NCBI GenBank assembly: GCA_013694845.1
Contig: JACDBQ010000357.1
Location: 1-12,848, forward strand
Source of the DNA: Acidobacteriota bacterium
GTDB lineage: Bacteria > Acidobacteriota > Vicinamibacteria > Vicinamibacterales > 2-12-FULL-66-21
DNA: 12,848 nt
Reading direction: 5' to 3'
The notes under the pieces are model-generated. The model was not told the origin of the DNA and did no database searches. It worked only from the letters and a program-made list of their open reading frames with translations. Shown here piece by piece: positions 6,445-12,848 of this stretch; position 1 is the first letter of the stretch, and each line of letters opens with the position of its first letter. The translations under genes and the position numbers were made by a program.

Positions 6445-7886
6445 CAGTTCACCTCCCCGCCTGATCCGAGCTTGTCGGCTGGGCCGACCTTCTGGCTCGC
6501 CTCGGGTTTGGCGGCGAGCTCCGGCTTGCCCTCGGGCACAACACTCAGCACCACGCGTCCTTTCGTCAGGTATTTACCGGCGACACGCTTGACGTCGCCG
6601 GGTGTGACAGCGCGCCGTGCGTCGTACGCCGTGCGGTAGTAAGCGGGATTGTTCTGGTAGCCCGCTCCGTCGGCGAGCTGGTTGGACTTGCCGAGATTCG
6701 ACTGGAGCCCGCTCACGAACTGCAGCTCCTGCGACGCCGTCGCCAGCTGGAGCTCCTGCGTCGTCGGCCCTTCAGCCTTGAGCTTCTCGATGATCGCGTC
6801 GGCCTCCTGCTCGAGCGAGGTGAGCGTGCTTCCGGCGCGAGGGGTCACCGTCAGGCTGAACTCACCGACGTCTTCGGACGTCGACTGGAAGGCGCCGATC
6901 GACGCCGCGGCCTGTTTGTCGTAGACGAGGGCTTTCGTGAGTCGCGCGGTCCGCCCCGATGAAAGGACGGAACCCAGCACACTCAACGCGAAGACGTCGG
7001 GATGTCTGGCCCCGACCGTGGGCCACTGCACGTGAAGCCTCGGGAGCGGAACCTTGTCCTCGTAGACCAGCCGTTTCTCGGTCGACAAATTGACCGGCTC
7101 GATTCCGGGCCGGGTGATCGCCTTGCCGCGCTCGACACCGCTGAAATACTTCGTGATCCACTGTTTCGTCCGCGCCGGATCGATGTCACCCACGATCGTG
7201 AGGATCGCGTTGTTCGGTGCGTAGTAGAGACGGAAGAAACTCTTCACATCCTCTTCTGACGCGGCTGACAGGTCTTCCATGCTCCCGATCACCGACCACG
7301 AGTACGGGTGCCCCTGCGGATACATCGAGGCCGACAGGATTTCTCCCACCCGTCCATAGGGCTGGTTGTCGACCCGCTGCCGTCGTTCGTTCTTCACGAT
7401 GTCGCGCTGGGCGTTCAGCTTCGCGATGTCGAGCGCGTCGAGCAGGTATCCCATCCGGTCGGCTTCGAGCCAGATCGCGGTCTCGAGATAGTTGGCCGGC
7501 ACCGTCTCGTAATACAAGGTGCGGTCGTTGTCGGTGGTGCCATTGTTCGAGCCGCCGACTCCGTTGGTCAGCTTGTCGTGGGTGCCGTAGGGGATGTTGC
7601 CGGACCCGGTGAACATGACGTGCTCGAAGAGGTGCGCGAAGCCGGTGCGGCCTGCCTCTTCGTTCTTGGAGCCCACGTGGTACCACAAATTCACGGCCAC
7701 CGTTGGCGTCGCCTTGTCCTGTGACAGGATCACGCGCAGCCCGTTGGGCAACGTGTACTGCTCGAACGGTATGTTGATGGGCGTCGATGTCCTGGCTGCC
7801 GGTTTCGCCTGCTGTGCCTGGGGTGTCGCGACCGTGAGCGCCAACCCCATCAACGCGATCAGGGGCAGTCTGAATCTGGTGTTCAC
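6444..7886 (-). CDS. Secreted M16 zinc peptidase, catalytic subunit
   Basis: Protein of 480 residues, M16 family metalloendopeptidase. The signal peptide covers about 1-24, ending TPQA. The inverted zinc motif is intact: HLFEH at 85-89 gives His85, Glu88 (general base) and His89, and Glu167 in the NERRQR segment is the likely third ligand at the usual distance of about 77 residues. The surrounding NGLRV (48-52), GxxHLFEHVMF, NNGTTDNDRT (114-122) and PNN (224-226) blocks are typical of bacterial processing-peptidase-like enzymes. The start is GTG at 7886-7884, supported by AAGGAG five bases upstream. The stop overlaps the start of the inactive partner. It follows the DUF4175 gene by 28 bases, so it is probably in the same transcript. 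The chain probably degrades or processes peptides in the periplasm; its substrate is unknown. Confidence 0.94.
   Translation of the reverse strand: MNTRFRLPLIALMGLALTVATPQAQQAKPAARTSTPINIPFEQYTLPNGLRVILSQDKATPTVAVNLWYHVGSKNEEAGRTGFAHLFEHVMFTGSGNIPYGTHDKLTNGVGGSNNGTTDNDRTLYYETVPANYLETAIWLEADRMGYLLDALDIAKLNAQRDIVKNERRQRVDNQPYGRVGEILSASMYPQGHPYSWSVIGSMEDLSAASEEDVKSFFRLYYAPNNAILTIVGDIDPARTKQWITKYFSGVERGKAITRPGIEPVNLSTEKRLVYEDKVPLPRLHVQWPTVGARHPDVFALSVLGSVLSSGRTARLTKALVYDKQAAASIGAFQSTSEDVGEFSLTVTPRAGSTLTSLEQEADAIIEKLKAEGPTTQELQLATASQELQFVSGLQSNLGKSNQLADGAGYQNNPAYYRTAYDARRAVTPGDVKRVAGKYLTKGRVVLSVVPEGKPELAAKPEASQKVGPADKLGSGGEVN
6449..6456 (-). promoter_or_regulatory. Strong embedded Shine-Dalgarno for the second M16 gene
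   Basis: On the minus strand GGAGGTGA lies within the Gly-Glu-Val codons at the end of the catalytic M16 gene, four bases before the downstream ATG, which overlaps the TGA as TGATG. This is the best ribosome site in the window and fixes the downstream start. Confidence 0.85.
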
Positions 7887-7914
7887 GCAGACTCCTTGTT
7901 GAAAACGAGAGCGT

Positions 7915-10900
7915 TCACTTCTTCTCGTTCTTCTCTTTCTTGTCGTTCTGGTCGGTCCTGTCGGGGCCCTTCGAGAGTGACTTGTAATACTGCTCCACGA
8001 GCTTTCTGAACTCCTCCGGCACGTCGCCGTCGCCGGAGAGCAGCACCTCGTTCCCCTTGAGCTCCGACCGACGACGAAGATTGAACTCGAATCGTTTGAC
8101 GGCGTCGGCGGCCTGCGTCTGGAGTCGATCGAACTGCGCCGGGTCCTTGAAAACCTGGTCGCTGTCGAGCGCCCGCAGTTTCTTCAACATGTCGGCCACG
8201 GCCGCCTGGTCTTCCTTGCCGACTCCGCCGCGCAGTTGCTCCGCGCTCCTGGTCATCTGCCGGATCTCTGCACGGAACTGGCGGGCGTCTTCGGGTGACA
8301 TCGGGCCGCTCCCAGGACGCCGGTCGCCGCCACCGCCGCCGAATCGTGGGGCACCGGTCGTGTCGCCTTGGCCACCACGTCCATCCTGCGTACGGTCGCC
8401 GTCGTTACGGCCGCCCTGACCACTCTGCTGCTGGCCCTGCCGATCGCCTCCCTGCTGACCACCCAGTCGCCCGGCCTGACCTTGCTGGCCACCCTGACCC
8501 TGCTGACCATTCTGCCCTTGCTGCCCGCCTTGGCCTTGCTGGCCGCCCTGCCCCTGCTGACCCGCCTGGCTTTGCTGCCCGCGCGCGTCCTGTTGCTGCC
8601 CTTCCCCACGTCCCTGTTCGCCCTGGGCTCCTTGTTGCCCTCCCTGGCGTTCCCGTGCGCGCTCACCCATCGACTCCATGTTGCGGGCGAGCTGGCGGGC
8701 CCGTTCGAGGGCTGCGGCCTGAGCGTCCGGACGGGTGCGCCCGAGTGCGGCCTGCGCCTCACCGAGTTTGTCCTGCAGCGCCTGGAGGTTCGAACCGATT
8801 TCACGCTCGAAGTTTTCGGTGTCGGCCTGCGACATCCCCGAACGGACCAGGGCCCCCGAGTATCGGATCTTGTCGCGCACGCGGTTGTCGCGGATACTGC
8901 CGGCGGCTTCACTCATGCGGCGTGAAGCGTCGCGTTCCTCGCGGCGCATGTCCGCCGACGCCCTGTCGATCTGCTTCTCGAGGTCGGTCACCTTCTGTTC
9001 GAGCCCGCTCTTGCGATCGAGCAGCCCCTGGACCTGGTCGCGATTCCGCTCCGTGGCCGGAGGCAGCCCCATCACCTGGTTGGCGATGGCCTTCTGTTCG
9101 GCGGCGATCTCTTCGGCGCGGCGGACGGCGTCGTTCACGTCGCGCTGCGCTCGACCGGTCTGCGTCCGCTGCAGCTGTTGCTCGGCCTGCCGCAGACGCT
9201 CGAGCGCTTCGGCGGACTGGGCGCCGCCGGCCTGCTCGCCGTTCGCGGCGGCGCGGCGCATCGCATCGGCGCTCTGGCGCAGCTCCTGCGCCGAGCGGGC
9301 GAGATCGGTCCGGTTTTCCTCGCGTGCCAGCTGTTCGAGCTGGCGGGCCGCCTGCTCGACCTGGTCGGCCAATTCGCGCTGCGCGTTTCCCGAGGCGCCA
9401 CCCGATTGCAGTTGGCCCGCCGCCGCGCGCCGCCGCTGACGCTCGGCTTCCTGCTCCTGGCGGCGCGCCAGTTCCTTGAGCTTCTCGGCCAGCTCGTCGG
9501 CCTTCTGGTCGGCCTGCTGCTGCGAGGCCTGCTGGCGCATTTCGTACTGGTTCGCCATGCGGTCGACTTCGAGCTCGAAGAGCTCCGAGAGGTCGCGGTT
9601 CTGCGGCTGACCGCCGCCGCCGCCGCCACCTTGCTGCTGCCGCATCTGGACTTGCGTCTCGAACTCTTCTTCGGCCTGCTGCAGATACTGCAGAGCCTTC
9701 TGCTCGGGCGGCAAGGCCGCGTCTGGCGCCGCCGCCTGCAACTTGCCTTCGGCGGTCTTCATCTCGGTCACCGCTTTCGGCAGTAAGTCGATGATTTTCT
9801 TGAATGACGCGTCGCCGCCGAGGCGCTGGGTCATCTGCAGCACCAGCTCCTCGACCTGGCTGCGCAGCTTCGCCTGCGACAGACCAACGACCGTGGTGTT
9901 CTCGCGCAACTTGCCGGCCGACATCGTTTGACGATCCCGCTGCACGTTGAACGTCGCCGTGATGATCTTCTTCTGCTGCTCCGACAGATTGCCGGCCGCC
10001 TGCTCCTGCTGCTGTCCGCCGCCCCCACTCGCCTGCGACTGCGCCTGCTTGAAGTCCTTGCTCAGCGGACGGATCCGCACGAAATAGATATCGCTCGTCG
10101 CCGGTTTCCCGCCCTGGACGGCGTCGTTGTCGGTCGCGCGCGCGTAGTAGGCGACGAAGTCCCCCGGCTTGAGCCCGAGCTCCTCGAGATAGAACGTGTG
10201 TCCGGCCGACACTGCTGGCAGCCGCTTCTGCCCGGTGAACAGGCGGACCCTCTTTTCGTCCGCACCGTTGACCGCGTAAACAAGCTCAAGGTTCCTGACC
10301 CCGAAATCGTCATCGGCGCGTGCCTCGACGAAGACCTCTTCGATCGGTGACGCCTGCGTGTCGCGGCCGGGCTTTGCGATCGACACTGTCGGCGGTCCGT
10401 CGGCCAGCACGTCAATCGTGTATTGCGGCGACGCGGTGACCCGTTCGCCGGTCGGCGCATCCATCTCGAGATGGTAGAGACTGTCCTTGCCCACCGTGAA
10501 GCTGCCGGTCAGCGCCCCGTCGACCGCGGGAAGGAGCGCGTGTGAGGTCCCCTTTTCGATCACGACCTGACCGCCGGCTGTGGCCATCGTCGGTACGGCC
10601 CGGACACGGACCTCGGTGCCGCGCAGCACCGCGATGTCGCCGCCGTCCGCGATCTTCTGTGGCTTGAGCCCGGTGTATGGGGGGAAGTGATACTCCAGCT
10701 CGAGCTTCTGGACGTAGGGCAGTTCGACGACCTTCAATGTGAAGGTCCCGGAGCGGACCCCCTCGGCCTCGACGTAGTAGTCCACCGGCACGGACAGATC
10801 GAAGAGCATGCCGTCGTAGCCGCCCCCCTCGCCGCGAACCATCGGCACACGCTCGAACGGGGCGTCAGCTCCCTTCCGCACCATCAGCGCCGCATCGTCG

Positions 10901-11568
10901 GAGTCGAAGCCGGACAACGCTGCCGTGATCACCTGGTCGGCGCCACGTGAGATGGTGGCAGTGCCAGGCTTGACGTCGATCCGATAGGGCATCGCCGCCT
11001 CCACGTCACGCGAGAGGACGAACATCGCGGACGCGGCGTGGCGAAGATAGGCGGGGCCGAAGACGAACAGGGCGACCGCGGCTAGCGCCACCGCTGCGAG
11101 CGTGCCGGCGTAACGACGTACCGGCCGTTGCTCGACACGTCGGCCGTGTTGGATGGCCTGCGACTGCTGGACCGCGCTTTCGACCAGTTTGCGAAGGAGC
11201 GCGTGGGAATGCTGAGCACCCGACCCTTCGGTCGCGCGCGTCGCTTCAACGGCGCTGATGATCGCTTCCTGGAGCGAGGGTTCGTGCTCTTCGAGGTAGA
11301 GCGCGACCTGCTCATCACTGACGCGCCGCAGCAGCGGACGGACGAAAAATACGGCCACCAGCGCGGCGATCGCGACCGCCAGACCGATCCGCGCGATCAG
11401 GATCGCGCCGGCGGTGAATCGCGCTGCTTCCAGGGCGCTCGCGGATGCGAGAAACACCAACAGTGCAGTGGCAAGCACCGTGAGCGCGCCGCGAGCCGCA
11501 AGCTTCATGCGCCAGCGCCGACGTACCTGCTGAATGATTCCGCGGAGTTCCGATGCCGAATCATGCAT
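7915..11568 (-). CDS. DUF4175-type membrane and coiled-coil envelope protein
   Basis: Large protein of 1217 residues from ATG 11568; an in-frame ATG at 11613 would add 15 residues but lies next to repeats and lacks an SD, whereas GGGGT precedes 11568. Two N-terminal membrane helices (about 25-46, 52-76) and a third (153-173) bracket a soluble loop. Residues about 185-500 form a beta-rich extracytoplasmic region with Ig-like blocks, including a DDDFGVRNLELVY motif near 419-431. About 530-975 is Gln/Glu/Arg/Ala-rich, predicted long coiled coil, broken by a seven-Gly run (647-653). A Gly/Gln low-complexity stretch (975-1060) contains GQQGQ hexapeptide repeats, followed by a helical C-terminal domain and a Lys-rich tail. 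This matches DUF4175 proteins, which often follow BatA-like genes in MoxR-linked envelope clusters, as here. Molecular function is unknown; a scaffold between membrane and envelope is my inference. Confidence 0.8.
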   Translation of the reverse strand: MHDSASELRGIIQQVRRRWRMKLAARGALTVLATALLVFLASASALEAARFTAGAILIARIGLAVAIAALVAVFFVRPLLRRVSDEQVALYLEEHEPSLQEAIISAVEATRATEGSGAQHSHALLRKLVESAVQQSQAIQHGRRVEQRPVRRYAGTLAAVALAAVALFVFGPAYLRHAASAMFVLSRDVEAAMPYRIDVKPGTATISRGADQVITAALSGFDSDDAALMVRKGADAPFERVPMVRGEGGGYDGMLFDLSVPVDYYVEAEGVRSGTFTLKVVELPYVQKLELEYHFPPYTGLKPQKIADGGDIAVLRGTEVRVRAVPTMATAGGQVVIEKGTSHALLPAVDGALTGSFTVGKDSLYHLEMDAPTGERVTASPQYTIDVLADGPPTVSIAKPGRDTQASPIEEVFVEARADDDFGVRNLELVYAVNGADEKRVRLFTGQKRLPAVSAGHTFYLEELGLKPGDFVAYYARATDNDAVQGGKPATSDIYFVRIRPLSKDFKQAQSQASGGGGQQQEQAAGNLSEQQKKIITATFNVQRDRQTMSAGKLRENTTVVGLSQAKLRSQVEELVLQMTQRLGGDASFKKIIDLLPKAVTEMKTAEGKLQAAAPDAALPPEQKALQYLQQAEEEFETQVQMRQQQGGGGGGGQPQNRDLSELFELEVDRMANQYEMRQQASQQQADQKADELAEKLKELARRQEQEAERQRRRAAAGQLQSGGASGNAQRELADQVEQAARQLEQLAREENRTDLARSAQELRQSADAMRRAAANGEQAGGAQSAEALERLRQAEQQLQRTQTGRAQRDVNDAVRRAEEIAAEQKAIANQVMGLPPATERNRDQVQGLLDRKSGLEQKVTDLEKQIDRASADMRREERDASRRMSEAAGSIRDNRVRDKIRYSGALVRSGMSQADTENFEREIGSNLQALQDKLGEAQAALGRTRPDAQAAALERARQLARNMESMGERARERQGGQQGAQGEQGRGEGQQQDARGQQSQAGQQGQGGQQGQGGQQGQNGQQGQGGQQGQAGRLGGQQGGDRQGQQQSGQGGRNDGDRTQDGRGGQGDTTGAPRFGGGGGDRRPGSGPMSPEDARQFRAEIRQMTRSAEQLRGGVGKEDQAAVADMLKKLRALDSDQVFKDPAQFDRLQTQAADAVKRFEFNLRRRSELKGNEVLLSGDGDVPEEFRKLVEQYYKSLSKGPDRTDQNDKKEKNEKK
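8473..8562 (-). repeat. 18-bp degenerate repeat encoding GQQGQ hexapeptides
   Basis: Five consecutive 18-base units encode Gly-Gln-Gln-Gly-Gln-X with X = Gly, Gly, Asn, Gly, Ala. Units differ at third codon positions (CAA/CAG for Gln, mixed Gly codons), so the protein pattern is better conserved than the DNA. The unit lies in the low-complexity region of the DUF4175-type protein. Confidence 0.85.
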
Positions 11569-11615
11569 ACATGACCCCAGAAGAAACAAAGAACTGCGAA
11601 TGCGGGGTCCCATTC

Positions 11616-11646
<31 letters not shown>

Positions 11647-11652
11647 AAAACC

Positions 11653-11685
11653 CCCAGAACCCAGAACCCCTTGGAACCCCTGGAA
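11653..11685 (-). repeat. TTCTGGG heptamers and GGTTCCA-type repeats
   Basis: On the plus strand CCCAGAA is repeated at 11653-11659 and 11660-11666, then CCCTTGGAA (11668-11676) and CCCCTGGAA (11677-11685). On the minus strand these read GGTTCCAGG-, GGTTCCAAG- and GGTTCTG-like and lie upstream of the CCCGCAT tract. This order matches TTCCAGC before CCCGCAC at the left end of the window. Confidence 0.8.
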
Positions 11686-11686
11686 C

Positions 11687-12848
11687 CTACAAGTAACGAG
11701 TCCTTATCCCATTGGCGAGGAGCGTCTCTGCCGTCAGCAGCACCAGCCCACCAAAGAGCAGATACCACCATACACGTTGTGAGCGCTCGCGCTCCTCATT
11801 GGTGACGGTCGCATTTGATCCCGCCGCGGCCGCGCCGCCGGCGAGGCCGGTCGCGCCCGCCACGACATCCTGCGGGTCGATCGCCGTCAGATCCGATTCC
11901 GCCAGGTCCACGTTCGCCGCTAGCGTGAGCGGTTCCGCGTCCGGGTCACCCGCCCGGATCTCGTAGAAACCCTGCTCGGTCAATTCAACTGCGGCGCTGG
12001 TCCCTTCGGGGGCAAGCCGCTTGCCCGCAGGGGTGAGCACCACCGGCAAAGCACTGGGGGTTCGCGCCCGGGTTCCGCCGGGGCCCGCCGCCGGGGCGGT
12101 CGACGTAACGTCGCCCACCGTCATGAACGGCGGCCGCTGTTTATAGGACGCCAGAGTGGCCCCAAGGCGATGGATGAACGGCAGAAACACCGGTTTGAGC
12201 GCCATGTCGTTCCACGCCACGTCCAGGGTCGAGGTCCAGAGCAGAGCCCGGCCGTTCCCGAAGCTGCGCTCCAACAGCGCCGGGGCTCCGTCGTCAAACC
12301 GCGCGAGGATGCGAGAGCCGTCCGCGGCCGCGACTTCACGGTAGTGATAAAAACGCGCCGAGGAGAAATCTCCGCTCCTGGGCCCGCGAAACGACTCGAA
12401 CACCGGGCTGCCGTACTCGACGGACCCGATGCGGCCCGGGGTGCCGCGAGTGCGGTCGATCGTGCCCATTGGCAGGGCGGGCACGACAGCCGCCTGCTCC
12501 GCGGGCCAGGTGGCGCGTTCTCCGAATGCCGCAAACAGCCCGCCACCGCCTTCCACGAACCGGGAGAGCTGCTCGGCCATCGTTTTCGAGACCGGCACGT
12601 CGTTCAGCATGACGACCGCCGCCGTGGCGATGTCCTCCGGACTGACGCCACCCATCGGCCTCTGCACCACGTCGAACGACGGTGACTCACTGAGCGCTAG
12701 CGCCTGTGCGAGGTAGAGGCTGGCGGCTCTCGAGGCCGCCTGACGCTCGACGATGATCACCTTCACCCGCTGGCTTGGTGAGACGACGAAATGGAACACG
12801 TTGTCGCGCGCCAGCCGGTCGTCGCCGAGACGAACCGAACCCCGCGTG
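11687..12848 (-). CDS. BatA-like membrane protein, C-terminal part (5' end outside window)
   Basis: The frame is open to the window edge. The codons before an in-frame GTG at 12799 read RLGDDRLARDNV, a coherent protein continuation, so the true start lies beyond 12848. About 386 residues are visible. They include a beta-rich lead-in, then a glutamine-amidotransferase-like fold (VVMLNDVP, then FVEGGGGLFAAFGE) typical of the C-terminal half of BatA/aerotolerance-like proteins, with no visible catalytic Cys triad. A second region, about 160-220 in the visible part, contains LWTSTLDVAWNDMALKPVF. A low-complexity linker (GLAGGAAAAG) and one membrane helix (WWYLLFGGLVLLTAETLLA) end the protein. BatA-like proteins usually also have an N-terminal membrane pair and a VWA domain; these are not visible. 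Spacing of 118 bases and same strand suggest an operon with DUF4175. Function is membrane-associated, with role unproven. Confidence 0.75.
   Translation of the reverse strand, partial: TRGSVRLGDDRLARDNVFHFVVSPSQRVKVIIVERQAASRAASLYLAQALALSESPSFDVVQRPMGGVSPEDIATAAVVMLNDVPVSKTMAEQLSRFVEGGGGLFAAFGERATWPAEQAAVVPALPMGTIDRTRGTPGRIGSVEYGSPVFESFRGPRSGDFSSARFYHYREVAAADGSRILARFDDGAPALLERSFGNGRALLWTSTLDVAWNDMALKPVFLPFIHRLGATLASYKQRPPFMTVGDVTSTAPAAGPGGTRARTPSALPVVLTPAGKRLAPEGTSAAVELTEQGFYEIRAGDPDAEPLTLAANVDLAESDLTAIDPQDVVAGATGLAGGAAAAGSNATVTNEERERSQRVWWYLLFGGLVLLTAETLLANGIRTRYL

Noticed and set aside
8368..8925. Plus-strand frame of 185 codons that looks like a Leu-rich membrane protein
   Set aside because: It is the reverse complement of the Gln/Gly-rich repeat coding of the DUF4175-type protein; CAG/CAA antisense gives Leu runs, so the membrane-like look is an artefact.
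8295..9479. 394-codon plus-strand frame
   Set aside because: Arg/Pro/Ala-rich, low in diversity, wholly antisense to the coiled-coil region, and without recognisable domain.
11569..11613. ATG at 11613 as DUF4175 start
   Set aside because: It is next to the repeat tract with no ribosome site, and the resulting 15-residue extension has no signal or domain value; 11568 has GGGGT six bases upstream.

Overview
The window comes from a high-GC, Gram-negative-type bacterium. My best guess is an Acidobacteriota, Vicinamibacteria-like soil lineage. The clues are secreted PQQ-type sugar dehydrogenase relatives, an M16 peptidase pair behind a BatA-like/DUF4175 block, and heptameric intergenic repeats. 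This placement is inferred from gene style, not from a marker gene. There are no rRNA or tRNA genes, CRISPR arrays, transposases or phage genes. Nearly every product has a signal peptide or membrane segments, so this is a cell-envelope neighbourhood.

Layout: (1) 1-183 is intergenic, with two heptamer tracts and a -10-like box. (2) 184-2116 (+) is a TSUP/TauE-SafE-like permease whose stop overlaps the GTG start of a secreted Asp-box (YCF48-like) beta-propeller. (3) 2117-2301 is a convergent spacer. (4) 2302-3528 (-) and 3576-4976 (+) are a divergent pair. The first is a PQQ-dependent sugar dehydrogenase with its catalytic residues. The second is a putative lipoprotein with an Fn3-like domain and a related propeller that has lost those residues. 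(5) A perfect 8-bp-stem hairpin at 4942-4965 lies where the convergent genes meet. (6) 5005-12848 (-) reads, in transcription order, as a BatA-like membrane protein (its start is cut off by the window edge), a roughly 1217-residue DUF4175-type membrane/coiled-coil protein, a catalytic M16 zinc peptidase with a HLFEH motif, and a non-catalytic M16 partner translationally coupled to it.

How they may work together: the minus-strand block looks like the distal end of a MoxR/DUF58/BatA-type envelope module with a secreted two-subunit M16 protease attached, so a role in envelope maintenance or protein turnover is plausible (inference). The divergent pair may act in periplasmic aldose oxidation, with the inactive paralogue binding or sensing a ligand. 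I see no clearly new biological system. The most noteworthy signals are the two heptamer-repeat loci sharing order and orientation relative to their downstream genes, the active/degenerate propeller pair sharing one AT island, and the hairpin at the convergent junction.
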